Under the pieces are notes generated by a model. It saw only the letters and a program-made list of their open reading frames with translations. It did no database searches and was not told where the DNA came from. DNA of 64,000 bases from Microbacterium sp. zg-Y1090 (GTDB taxonomy: Bacteria > Actinomycetota > Actinomycetes > Actinomycetales > Microbacteriaceae), in assembly GCF_030246945.1 (NCBI RefSeq), contig NZ_CP126742.1, positions 2,542,001 through 2,606,000 of the forward strand, read 5' to 3'. The position numbers and the translations under genes are program-made. Positions within the stretch are counted from its first letter, which is position 1. Each line of letters starts with the position of its first letter. This document shows positions 40,221-51,675 of this stretch, one piece after another.

Positions 40221-41123
40221 TTACAGCGCGGCGATGATCTCGCGCATCAGCTCGGCGGTCTCGGACGGCGTCTTGCCGACCTTGACCCCGGCGGCCTCGA
40301 GGGCCTCCTTCTTGGCCTGCGCGGTGCCCGCCGAGCCTGAGACGATGGCGCCGGCGTGGCCCATGGTCTTGCCCTCGGGGGCGGTGAAGCCCGCGACGTA
40401 GCCGACGACCGGCTTGGTGACGTTGGCCTTGATGAACTCCGCCGCACGCTCTTCGGCGTCGCCGCCGATCTCGCCGATCATGACGATCGCCTTGGTCTCG
40501 GGGTCGGCCTCGAACGCCGCGAGGGCGTCGATGTGCGTGGTGCCGATGACCGGGTCGCCGCCGATGCCGATGGCGGTCGAGAACCCGAGGTCACGCAGCT
40601 CGAACATCATCTGGTAGGTCAGGGTGCCCGACTTCGACACCAGGCCGATGGGGCCCTTGCCGGTGATGTTGGCGGGGGTGATGCCCACCAGCGACTCGCC
40701 GGGGGTGATGATGCCGGGGCAGTTCGGACCGATGATGCGGGTGGCGTTGCCCTTGCTCTCGGCGTAGGCCCAGGCCTCGGCGGTGTCACCGACGGGCACG
40801 CCCTCGGTGATCACCACGAGCAGGCCGATGCCGGCGTCGATGGCTTCGATCATGGCGTCCTTGGTGAACGCCGGCGGCACGAAGGCGATCGACACGTCGG
40901 CGCCGGTCTTCTCCATCGCCTCGGCGACCGAGGCGAAGACGGGCAGCTCGACGGGGTTGCCGTCCTTGTCGGTGTGCGAGACGGTCGTGCCGGCCTTGCG
41001 GGCGTTGACGCCGCCGACGATGTCCGTGCCGGCCTTGAGCATCAGGGCGGTGTGCTTGGTGCCCTCCCCGCCGGTGATGCCCTGGACGATGACCTTGGAG
41101 TCTTTGTTGAGGTAGATCGACAT
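40221..41123 (-). CDS. sucD: succinate--CoA ligase, alpha subunit
   Basis: 300 residues from [15 protein letters not shown] with AAGGA upstream. CoA-binding domain [40 protein letters not shown], and the phosphohistidine loop [17 protein letters not shown] near residue 245. Works with SucC in the TCA cycle to make succinate and ATP or GTP. 25 bases follow sucC. Confidence 0.97.
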   Translation of the reverse strand: MSIYLNKDSKVIVQGITGGEGTKHTALMLKAGTDIVGGVNARKAGTTVSHTDKDGNPVELPVFASVAEAMEKTGADVSIAFVPPAFTKDAMIEAIDAGIGLLVVITEGVPVGDTAEAWAYAESKGNATRIIGPNCPGIITPGESLVGITPANITGKGPIGLVSKSGTLTYQMMFELRDLGFSTAIGIGGDPVIGTTHIDALAAFEADPETKAIVMIGEIGGDAEERAAEFIKANVTKPVVGYVAGFTAPEGKTMGHAGAIVSGSAGTAQAKKEALEAAGVKVGKTPSETAELMREIIAAL

Positions 41124-41148
41124 TGCGTTGTCCTTCTTCGTCCGGGGG

Positions 41149-43982
<2,834 letters not shown>

Positions 43983-44052
43983 CGCCACACTCAAACGTGG
44001 GTGACAGCACGCTTCAACCGGCTTGACAGGCGGCACAGTAGGCTCCGGTGTC

Positions 44053-44727
44053 ATGAGTGACACCGCTGCGACCGCGCCCGCCTCGCGCACCGCCGTGGTG
44101 GCGGTGGCGCTGGACCTCTTCGCCACGCAGGGGTTCGAGGCGACCTCGGTGGAGCAGATCGCCCAGGCGGCCGGGGTGTCGCGGTCGACGTTCTTCCGCC
44201 AGTTCGGCGGCAAGGACGACGTGGTCTTCGCCGACCACGAGGTGCTGCTCGAGCGGCTGCGCGCGTTCCTCGCCGAGGATCATGCCGATCCGTGGCAGGC
44301 GGTCTGCGAGGCGTCGATCATCGTGTTCCAGCACTTCGCCGCCGATCCCGAGCCCGCGCGCCGGCGCTACGCCGTGGTGCGGGGCGTGCCGGCGCTGCGC
44401 GACCGCGAGATCGTGACGGTGTTCCGCTACGAGCGGCTCTTCGACGAGTACCTGCGCGCGACCATCCCCGACCTCGATCCCCTCGACGCCGTCGGATTCG
44501 CGGCACTCGTGACGGCCGTGCACAACCACGTGCTGCGCCAGCTGCTGCGCGGAACCAGGCGGGTGCCGGCATCCGTGCTGCGCGCGGCGCTCAACGACGT
44601 GCTGGCCCGGTTCGGCGTCGCCCCGACAGCGGAACCGGCGGACGACGACGTCGTGGTGGCGGTGTTCCCCAAGCGCATGCCCGCAGCCGAGGTCGCCCGG
44701 CGCGTGCGCGCCTCGCTCGAGGGCTGA
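44053..44727 (+). CDS. TetR-family transcriptional regulator
   Basis: 224 residues. Helix-turn-helix at about residues 15-60 (ATSVEQIAQAAGVSRSTFFRQFGGKDDVVF). The C-terminal domain, with YAVVRGVPALRDREIV, resembles the MftR/TetR_17 group. TAGGCT (44039-44044) lies eight bases before the ATG, so the 30-base-longer frame upstream is not used and the message is leaderless. TTGACA at 44023-44028 is too close to serve as -35. Divergent from the Rieske flavoprotein; ligand unknown. Confidence 0.9.
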   Translation: MSDTAATAPASRTAVVAVALDLFATQGFEATSVEQIAQAAGVSRSTFFRQFGGKDDVVFADHEVLLERLRAFLAEDHADPWQAVCEASIIVFQHFAADPEPARRRYAVVRGVPALRDREIVTVFRYERLFDEYLRATIPDLDPLDAVGFAALVTAVHNHVLRQLLRGTRRVPASVLRAALNDVLARFGVAPTAEPADDDVVVAVFPKRMPAAEVARRVRASLEG

Positions 44728-44821
44728 TCGCCGCGCCTCGCGCCGGCCGGGCCCCCGCGCTGATTCGGCCGCCTGACCCGGCCGCGCCGGCCTGGGTGCC
44801 GCGCAGCCCGGCCCGCAGGGC

Positions 44822-45300
44822 GGGCACAACGTCGCCATTACGGCCCAGCGGGCCCCGGTAGCGGCACCGCCGCCCCCTCCCCCGCGCGGATCGGCGGCGT
44901 TGTGCACGGCGCCGCCCTGCACCCGAGCGCTCCGCTGCCGCGCTGGTTTCTGCCGTCTGACCCGGCCGCGCGGGAGTGCGGCTGGCAGGGCGTGCACAAC
45001 GTCGCCACCGCGGACCGGGGAGCGTCGGTTCCCACCCCCGAGGCCCGTTCCCCGCGCGGATCGGCGGCGTTGTGCACGGCGCCGCCCCACGCCCGAGCGC
45101 TCCGCGGCCGCGCTGGGTCGACTTCCGACCCGGCCGCGCCGGCCGAGCTTCCCCAGCAGCCCGGCCCGCAGGACGTGCACAACGTCGCCACCGCGGACCG
45201 GGGAGCGCCGGTTCCCACCCCCGAGGCCCGATCCCCGCACGGATCGGCGGCGTTGTGCACAGCACCGCCCCACGCCCGAGCGCTCCGCTGCCGCGGAGAG
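44822..45300. repeat. three long direct repeats with inverted GCACAACGTCGCC ends
   Basis: The 588-base gap between two convergent genes holds no supportable gene. GCACAACGTCGCC begins at 44824, 44994 and 45177 (periods 170 and 183). In each unit its inverse, GGCGGCGTTGTGC, lies about 70 bases later, followed by a conserved CACGGCGCCGCCC and CCGAGCGCTCCGC. Units two and three also share CACCGCGGACCGGGGAGCG and CGGTTCCCACCCCCGAGGCC. Related single copies occur at 50408 and 56884. Confidence 0.88.
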
Positions 45301-45315
45301 CGACCGCGCGCGGGA

Positions 45316-46896
45316 TCAGAGGGCGACGAGCACCTGCGCCAGCAGGATCTTCACCACCATCGCGGCGGGGTACACCAGGGTGTACGCCAGCGCCACGCGG
45401 GTGTCGTAGCCGGTGCGCATGTTCGCGAACGCCAGGATCGCGGGGTTGGTGAGCGTGCCCGCCATGACCCCGGCCAGGCGGGTGCCGCCGGTGTGCATGA
45501 GGTGGCGCGCGACGACGTAGGTGCCGACGACGCTGATCGTCGTGATGACGAAGCCCAGCAGCAGCAGCTGCAGGATCTCCCCGGACGTGATCGCCGAGAT
45601 GACCAGAGACCCGGCCTTCGTCCCGGCGTAGGCGAGGAAGATCAGCAGCCCCAGCTCCGACAGCACACTGGATGCCGTCGCGGGCAGAGTCGTCACGATC
45701 GGTCCGATCCGGCGGATGCGACCGAAGATCAGCCCGACGATGAGCGTGCCCGCGGCCGCACCGAGCGCGAAGGTGCCGCCGCCGGGCAACGGGACGGAGA
45801 TGAGGCCGAGCCCGAGCCCTGCGGCGATACCCAGGGCCAGCGCCATCGGGTTGATGTCGCTGATGCCGCGTTCCGAGTCGCCGATCAGCTCGGTCAGGCG
45901 GGGCATGGCCTCGCGCGGGCCCACCACCTGCAGCCGATCACCCTGCTGCAGCACCAAGGTGCCGGTCGCGACGATGTCGACGTCGCCGCGGCGCACGCGC
46001 GGGATGGTGGCCCCGAATCGCTCACGCAGCCCGAGGCTCGCGATCGGGCGGCCGGCCAGCTGCGGGTTCGACAGGATCATGCGGCGGTACTCGAGGTGGG
46101 TGCGGTCCTGCACGATGTCCAGCGACGACGCATGGCCGAGCTCGGCCGCCACCGCCTCGACGGCATCCTGCGGGCCGATGACGTTGACCACTCCCCCGGG
46201 CGGCAGCTCGGTCTCGGGGCCGACGGTGGCCATCTCGCCCCCGCCCTTCGGCCGCAGTCGCGAGAAGGTGATGCGGCCGCCGTAGCGCGTGCTGACCGCG
46301 CCGGCGGTGGGTCGCGCCATGGTGTCGATGCGCACGGCCTTGTCGACGAGCGCCACCGGCTCGTCGGTGTCGTCGGCGCGGTGGCGCAACGCCAGTCCCA
46401 CCGCGAGCATCGGCGCGATCACCCCGAACACGTAGGCGCTGGCGTAGCCGACGGTCGCCTCGGGGCTTCCTCCCGTCGCCGCGAGGGCAGGGGTGTTGGT
46501 GACCGCGCCGGCGAAGGTGCCGGCGATCGTGGGGGCGGAGACCCCCATCGCCCCGCCGAGCAGGAACGCCGTCCCCGCGGCGAGCACGAGAAAGCCGGTG
46601 ACCACCAGCAGCAGCGGGTAGGCGGTGCGCAGGGCGTGGCCGAAACCCGGACCGGCCATGAGGCCCACGCAGAAGGCGAACACCACCAGCCCGATGTCGC
46701 CGATGAGGGCGGGAAGCTCGATCGTGACGCCGTTCGCGACGCCCCAGGCGGTGAGTCCCATCGCGCCGAACAGCACGCCGATGGCGCCCAGCGAGACGCC
46801 CGCGACCCGCACCCGTCCCAGCGCCGACCCCAGCCCGACGAGGAGGAATGCGGTGAGCACCGGGTACGCGGCGAGGAACTCGAAGACCGGGCGCAT
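45316..46896 (-). CDS. AspT/YidE-type transporter with two TrkA-C domains
   Basis: 526 residues starting at MRPVFEFLAAYPVLT. Two membrane halves of about five helices (about 1-165 and 355-526) flank a cytoplasmic region with two RCK_C/TrkA-C domains (about 190-350: PPGGVVNVIGPQDAVEAVA and QQGDRLQVVGPREAM). TFAGAVTNTPALAAT and MAGTLTNPAILAFA are the paired membrane re-entrant motifs of the aspartate-alanine exchanger family. Substrate unknown. CATACT six bases before ATG fits a leaderless start. Confidence 0.88.
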   Translation of the reverse strand: MRPVFEFLAAYPVLTAFLLVGLGSALGRVRVAGVSLGAIGVLFGAMGLTAWGVANGVTIELPALIGDIGLVVFAFCVGLMAGPGFGHALRTAYPLLLVVTGFLVLAAGTAFLLGGAMGVSAPTIAGTFAGAVTNTPALAATGGSPEATVGYASAYVFGVIAPMLAVGLALRHRADDTDEPVALVDKAVRIDTMARPTAGAVSTRYGGRITFSRLRPKGGGEMATVGPETELPPGGVVNVIGPQDAVEAVAAELGHASSLDIVQDRTHLEYRRMILSNPQLAGRPIASLGLRERFGATIPRVRRGDVDIVATGTLVLQQGDRLQVVGPREAMPRLTELIGDSERGISDINPMALALGIAAGLGLGLISVPLPGGGTFALGAAAGTLIVGLIFGRIRRIGPIVTTLPATASSVLSELGLLIFLAYAGTKAGSLVISAITSGEILQLLLLGFVITTISVVGTYVVARHLMHTGGTRLAGVMAGTLTNPAILAFANMRTGYDTRVALAYTLVYPAAMVVKILLAQVLVAL

Positions 46897-46972
46897 GTCC
46901 CGAGTATGGCGCGCCGCATCCGCTGCGGCGAGGGCACTCCCGCGTGTCCGCCGCGGCGGGCAGGATGGGCGC

Positions 46973-48001
46973 ATGTACGACATCCCCGCGCCGATGCTGG
47001 CCAAGGCCGTCGCCGAGATCCCCGACCGTCCGGGCCTGAGCTTCGAGCCCAAATGGGATGGATTCCGCGCGCTCGTCGCGTGGGACGGCACCGACGTCGA
47101 GATCGGGTCGCGCGGCGCCAAGCCGCTCACCCGCTACTTTCCCGAGCTCGTCGCCGCTTTCGCGCGCCTGCTGCCGGAACCCTGCCTCGTCGACGGCGAG
47201 ATCGTGGTGGCGGTGGGGCCGCCGGGGGCGCAGCACCTGGACTGGCCGGCACTGTCGCAGCGGATCCACCCCGCGGCATCCCGTGTGGCGCTGCTGTCGA
47301 CCGAGACCCCGGCGATGTTCATCGCGTTCGACCTGCTGGCCCGCGGCGACCGCGACCTGCAGGCCGAGCCGTTCGCTGAGCGCCGCTCCCAGCTCGAAGA
47401 CCTGCTGGGAGGGGTGCCCGATCCGGTGCACGTCACCCGGACGACGGCGGATGCCGCACAGGCGCGGCGCTGGCTGGCCGAGTTCGAGGGCGCAGGCCTC
47501 GACGGCGTGGTCGCCAAGCCACTCGACCTGCCCTACGCTCCCGGCAAGCGCACGATGCTCAAGATCAAGCACGCCCGCACCGCCGACGTGATCGCCCTCG
47601 GATACCGCATCCACAAGAGCGGCGAGGGCGTCGGGTCGCTGCTCGTGGGGCTGTATGACGACAGCGGCCGGCTGCGCAACGTCGGCGGCGTCGCCGCGTT
47701 CAGCAACGCGCGCCGGCTGGAGCTCGTCGACGAGCTGGCGCCGCTGGTCGAGACCGACGCCGACGGGGCTGCGGTCACGGGCGCGACGGATCGCTCGCGC
47801 TTCTCCGCCGCGAAGGACACGTCGTTCGTGCGGCTGCGCCCCGAGCGCGTGCTCGAGGTGCGCTACGACCAGCTGGAGGGCGACCGGTTCCGCCACACCG
47901 TGCAATTCGAGCGCTGGCGTCCCGACCGCGACCCGCAGTCATGCACCTACGACCAGCTCGAGACCGTCGGCGCCTACGACCTCGCCGACGTGCTGCAGTG
48001 A
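46973..48001 (+). CDS. ATP-dependent DNA ligase (LigC/LigD-ligase type)
   Basis: 342 residues. Motif I EPKWDGFR carries the adenylated Lys27; motif III LVDGEIVV, motif IV GLDGVVAKP and motif V LKIKH follow, then an OB-fold domain ending LADVLQ. Seals nicks with ATP; such ligases act in bacterial end joining or base-excision repair. CAGGAT lies six bases before the ATG, a likely leaderless start. A LigD-type polymerase is 1.3 kb downstream on the other strand. No Ku gene is in the window. Confidence 0.92.
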   Translation: MYDIPAPMLAKAVAEIPDRPGLSFEPKWDGFRALVAWDGTDVEIGSRGAKPLTRYFPELVAAFARLLPEPCLVDGEIVVAVGPPGAQHLDWPALSQRIHPAASRVALLSTETPAMFIAFDLLARGDRDLQAEPFAERRSQLEDLLGGVPDPVHVTRTTADAAQARRWLAEFEGAGLDGVVAKPLDLPYAPGKRTMLKIKHARTADVIALGYRIHKSGEGVGSLLVGLYDDSGRLRNVGGVAAFSNARRLELVDELAPLVETDADGAAVTGATDRSRFSAAKDTSFVRLRPERVLEVRYDQLEGDRFRHTVQFERWRPDRDPQSCTYDQLETVGAYDLADVLQ

Positions 48002-48034
48002 CCGCCGCCGCCTCCTGACGGGTACGGTCGTCGC

Positions 48035-49300
48035 ATGGGATTGTTCACACGCGCGCCCCGGTCGATCACCGTCGACGCCCCGCTGCGGCTCGACAGCGAG
48101 TCGCCCGTCCAGCTGGCCGCCGACCGCGCGCCGTGGAGCCTCTGGGCCGACGGCATGGGAAAGCTCGCCACCCGCGCCCTGCAGCTGATCTTCGTCGTCA
48201 TCGTGGCCGCCGCGATCGTGCTGGGCATCCAGCAGGTCACCGTGGTGACGATCCCCCTCGTGATCGCGCTCATCCTCGCCTCGGCATTCGCCCCTGTGAT
48301 GGGGTGGATGCGGCGGCGCGGGGTCCCCGCGGTGCTCGCCACCGTCACCACGCTGCTGGCGATCGTCGTGATCCTGAGTGCCGTCGGCTGGCTCATCGTC
48401 TGGGCCGTGCGCGACCAGTGGGACGAGTTGTACAGCAAAGCCCAGGACGGCTTCACCCAGGCGGTGGCCTGGTTCGGAACCCTCGACCTCCCCATCGACC
48501 AGGCACAGGTCGACGAGTGGGTGGGCAGTGTCACCGACTTCCTCACCAGCGCGCAGTTCGGCTCGGGGGCACTGGCCGGCGTCGGCGCCGTGGCCAATTT
48601 CGTCACCGGCTTCGTGCTGCTGGTGGTCATGCTCTTCTTCTTCCTCAAGGACGGCCCGCAGATGTGGGCGTTCCTGCTGCGCCCGTTCCGTGGCGAGAAC
48701 TACGCCCGCGCGGTGCGCATCGGCGACAAGACGGTCACGACCCTGGGCTCCTACGTCCGCGGCACGGCCACGGTCGCCGCGGTGGATGCCATCGGCATCC
48801 TCATCGGCCTGCTGATCCTGCAGGTGCCGCTGGCGATCCCGCTGGCGACCCTGGTGTTCCTGCTCGCCTTCATCCCGATCGTGGGTGCGACCGTCGCGGG
48901 CATCCTCGCGGCCCTCGTGGCCCTCGTGGCCAACGGCTGGGTCGTCGCCCTCGTCGTGGTGGGCCTCGTGGTGCTCGTCAACCAGCTGGAGGGCAACTTC
49001 CTGCAGCCCGTGCTCATGGGCCGGTCGCTGAAGCTGCACGCGTTCGTCGTGCTGGTCGCGTTGACCGTCGGCACCGTGCTGGCCGGCATCCTCGGTGCGG
49101 TGCTGGCGGTGCCGATCACCGCCGTGGTCTGGGGCGCGATCCTGGTGTGGGACGGGGAGAGCACCCCCGCCCGCTGGGCACGACCCAAGCCGGGCGAAGA
49201 GACCGCCGGGTCGACGGAGCGCTGGCGACTGCGCAAGCGCAAGCGGGACGCCGCGCGATCCCAGCGCGGCGAGCAGCCCGTCGTGCAGGCGGCGCCCTAG
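48035..49300 (+). CDS. AI-2E family transporter (PerM/TqsA type permease)
   Basis: 421 residues with eight helices. An N-terminal cytoplasmic segment (about 1-40) precedes IFVVIVAAAIVLGI; LFFFLKDGPQMW (about residues 204-215) and the final block ALVNQLEGNFLQPVLMGRSLKLH-like (VLVNQLEGNFLQPVLMG) are family hallmarks. Members move varied substrates or act as Na+/H+ antiporters; the substrate here is unknown. TACGGT (48023-48028) six bases before ATG: leaderless. Confidence 0.92.
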   Translation: MGLFTRAPRSITVDAPLRLDSESPVQLAADRAPWSLWADGMGKLATRALQLIFVVIVAAAIVLGIQQVTVVTIPLVIALILASAFAPVMGWMRRRGVPAVLATVTTLLAIVVILSAVGWLIVWAVRDQWDELYSKAQDGFTQAVAWFGTLDLPIDQAQVDEWVGSVTDFLTSAQFGSGALAGVGAVANFVTGFVLLVVMLFFFLKDGPQMWAFLLRPFRGENYARAVRIGDKTVTTLGSYVRGTATVAAVDAIGILIGLLILQVPLAIPLATLVFLLAFIPIVGATVAGILAALVALVANGWVVALVVVGLVVLVNQLEGNFLQPVLMGRSLKLHAFVVLVALTVGTVLAGILGAVLAVPITAVVWGAILVWDGESTPARWARPKPGEETAGSTERWRLRKRKRDAARSQRGEQPVVQAAP

Positions 49301-49321
49301 CCGACGCGGCCGAAGACGCGC

Positions 49322-50353
49322 TCAGCCCTCGTCGGGCTGCCGGGCCCGGCTGGGCTGCACGCGCGGCGGCTCACCCGGCATCTTCGGAAAGTCGGGAGGG
49401 AACGGCAGCTCGCCGAGCCCGTCCTGGAGATCCCGCTGCCACCACTCCAGCAGAGTGTCGATGCGGCCCGGTTTCGCTGCGAGGTCCGCCCACGGGTCGC
49501 CCACGTCGGCGAGCCGCTGCGGCACGGAGCGGATCGTGAACAACGCCGGATCGACGCCCGCTTCGATCTCGTCCCAGCTGACGGGTGTGGACACCGTCGC
49601 ACCGGGAAGCGCGCGCGGGCTGTAGGCGCCCGCCATCGTGCGGTCGCGGTTGGCCTGGTTGAAGTCGAGGAAGATGCGCTCGCCCCGCTCCTCCTTCCAC
49701 CAGTTCATCGTGACCTTCTCCGGCATCCGCCGTTCGAGCTCGCGCCCGGCGGCGATGACGGCGTGACGCACATCGAGGAACTCGTGGGTCGGCTCGATCG
49801 GGCAGAACACGTGGATGCCGCGATTGCCGCTGGTCTTGAGGAACGCCGTCAGTCCCGCCTCGGCCAGCACCTCGCGCAGCGCGGGGGCGACCGCTGCGGC
49901 ATCGGCGAAGTCGGTGCCCGGCTGCGGGTCGAGGTCGATGCGCAGCTCGACCGGGTCGTCGGTGTCGCCGGCGAGCGAAGCCCAGGGGTGGAAGACGACG
50001 GTGTTCATCTGCGCGGCCCACACCACCGCGGCGGCCTCCCGCAGCACGACCTGGGGATGCCGGCGCCCGCTGTTGTAGGTGCACATCACCTCGTCGACGT
50101 AGTCGGGGACGCCCTTGGGCGGGTTCTTGGAGAAGAACCGTTCCCCGTCGATTCCGCCGGGGAACCGCTCGAGCGAGACCGGGCGGTCGCCGTTGGCGGC
50201 GAGGAAGGGGACCGACACGGCGATCAGGTACTCGGCCAGTTCGTGCTTGGTGATGCCGAGATCGGGCCAGAGCACCCGGTTGGGGCTGGACAGCCCGACC
50301 TCGCGGTCGCCGTCGGGCCCCGGGACGGTGAGGGTGATGCGCTCCGATGCCAT
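49322..50353 (-). CDS. LigD-type DNA polymerase/primase (end-joining polymerase domain)
   Basis: 343 residues, a stand-alone archaeo-eukaryotic primase fold. ELRIDLDPQPG carries the catalytic Asp140 and Asp142, and KTSGNRGIHVFCPIEP the nucleotide-binding block; FLDFNQANRDRTMAGAYSPRA is the third signature. Such proteins fill gaps and add ribonucleotides at double-strand breaks. It ends with a Pro-rich tail and has no ligase or nuclease domain. TAGGGT (50365-50360, minus) lies six bases before the ATG. Confidence 0.93.
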   Translation of the reverse strand: MASERITLTVPGPDGDREVGLSSPNRVLWPDLGITKHELAEYLIAVSVPFLAANGDRPVSLERFPGGIDGERFFSKNPPKGVPDYVDEVMCTYNSGRRHPQVVLREAAAVVWAAQMNTVVFHPWASLAGDTDDPVELRIDLDPQPGTDFADAAAVAPALREVLAEAGLTAFLKTSGNRGIHVFCPIEPTHEFLDVRHAVIAAGRELERRMPEKVTMNWWKEERGERIFLDFNQANRDRTMAGAYSPRALPGATVSTPVSWDEIEAGVDPALFTIRSVPQRLADVGDPWADLAAKPGRIDTLLEWWQRDLQDGLGELPFPPDFPKMPGEPPRVQPSRARQPDEG

Positions 50354-50407
50354 GCCCCGACCCTAGAGGTCGGTCGCGCGGCGCGCACCCGGCCGACGCC
50401 TGGACCC

Positions 50408-50492
50408 GTGCACAACGTCGCTGATCGGGGGCGAAACCGCCCGGCCGCGCGGTCAGGCACGCGGCGGTCGGTGGTTCGGCGACGTTGTGCAC
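50408..50492. repeat. inverted repeat pair GTGCACAACGTCG / CGACGTTGTGCAC
   Basis: The two perfect 13-base arms lie at 50408-50420 and 50480-50492, 59 bases apart, within the 244-base gap between the LigD-polymerase gene and the SseB-like gene. Same family as the arrays at 44822 and 56884. No gene is seen in this gap. Confidence 0.85.
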
Positions 50493-50597
50493 GCCGCGCC
50501 GTCGGCTCGACCGGCGGGCGGCGGGCGGCGAGCGGCGAGCGGCGGTCCCAGCGCCGTCGGGTCACCCGGCGACGGGCGGGCGCGAGCGCCGGCCAGG

Positions 50598-51623
50598 TCA
50601 GCCGGCGAGGGCGATCACCGGCGCCAACGCCGGACGGTCGAGCATGATCCAGGGGCCGCCCGGGTCGACCACGACGCCGGTCAGCCCTTCGTCGGCGGCG
50701 ATCGCCTTGCCGAGCTGCTCGGGCGAAAGGGGCACCGCACGGTCGTTGCGCCCGAGCACCGCGACCTCGAGGGGGTGCGAGAAGACCTCCAGACGGCGGC
50801 TGCCGTCGGCGGCGCGCACCTCCGAGACGCCCATGCGCTTCTCCGCGCCCGGGACCTCGCCGGCTGCCACCCACACGCGGGTGCGTGCGAGGGCCTCACC
50901 CACCGCCGCTGCCGTGGCCTCCGTGCGCTCGGCGGCGAGAAGGTTCTTGAGGGTGAACGCGGGGTCGGCGTCAGAGAGCGCCTTCTCGATCAGGGCCTTC
51001 GGCAGCACGGCGCGACGGCCGGGCGACGCGTGGTCGATGATGATGCCGGCGTACGGACCGGACACGACGTTACGCAGGACCGCCCCCGACGGCTGGCCCA
51101 TCGCGGAGGTCTGCGCGTCGCCGTCGGAGCTGACGCTGTCCTGCAGCGCGTCGCCGCCCGTGAACGCGAGCAGGTACCGGTCGTCGCCCAGGGCCGAGAC
51201 GGCCATCGTGAGTTCCTTGCCCTCAGCGAGCTGCGCTTTCGCATCGCCGCGGACCCGCACATAGAGGTGCCCCTGCAGCAGCTGGCGCAGCAGGGCGATG
51301 ATGTCGACAGGCTGGGGCTGCTCGGGCATGGCCGCGACCGCCGCGCGCACCAGCATGTTGTCGGGAAGGCCGGGCACCGTCTCGGTGCGCGCGGGCGCCT
51401 CGGCGGGCCCGCGCAGGGTGCGTCGCGCGCCCTCGGGCAGGGGCTCGGGGGCCGGCCTGGCCGCCTTTCCGAAGGTGGACATCGAGATGTTCACCTGCGG
51501 CACGGCCTCGACCGGCGCGGCGGCATCCGGCTCGGACGTGGCAGCCTGCGCGGAAGCAGCCGGGGCCGCCGGTGCGTCGCCGTCGGTCGCAGGGTTCTTG
51601 TCGCGTCGTGAGAACAGAGCCAT
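50598..51623 (-). CDS. SseB-like domain protein
   Basis: 341 residues starting at MALFSRRDKNP. A low-complexity Ala/Pro region (about 12-85) is followed by an SseB-like N-terminal domain (about 130-230: GDDRYLLAFTGGDAL, GAVLRNVVSGPYAGIIIDHAS) and a second alpha/beta half (about 235-341). Bacterial function is not known; in enterobacteria the name comes from enhanced serine sensitivity. TACGCT (51636-51631, minus) lies seven bases before the ATG and excludes the longer frame. Confidence 0.75.
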   Translation of the reverse strand: MALFSRRDKNPATDGDAPAAPAASAQAATSEPDAAAPVEAVPQVNISMSTFGKAARPAPEPLPEGARRTLRGPAEAPARTETVPGLPDNMLVRAAVAAMPEQPQPVDIIALLRQLLQGHLYVRVRGDAKAQLAEGKELTMAVSALGDDRYLLAFTGGDALQDSVSSDGDAQTSAMGQPSGAVLRNVVSGPYAGIIIDHASPGRRAVLPKALIEKALSDADPAFTLKNLLAAERTEATAAAVGEALARTRVWVAAGEVPGAEKRMGVSEVRAADGSRRLEVFSHPLEVAVLGRNDRAVPLSPEQLGKAIAADEGLTGVVVDPGGPWIMLDRPALAPVIALAG

Positions 51624-51675
51624 ATGTTCGAGCGTACCGGGTGGTCTTCGGCGCCCTCCTGCCGTCAGGACGTGG

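Noticed and set aside
44023..44028. TTGACA as -35 box of the TetR gene
   Set aside because: Only ten bases separate it from the TAGGCT box, far from the 16-19 expected; it may instead be part of an operator.
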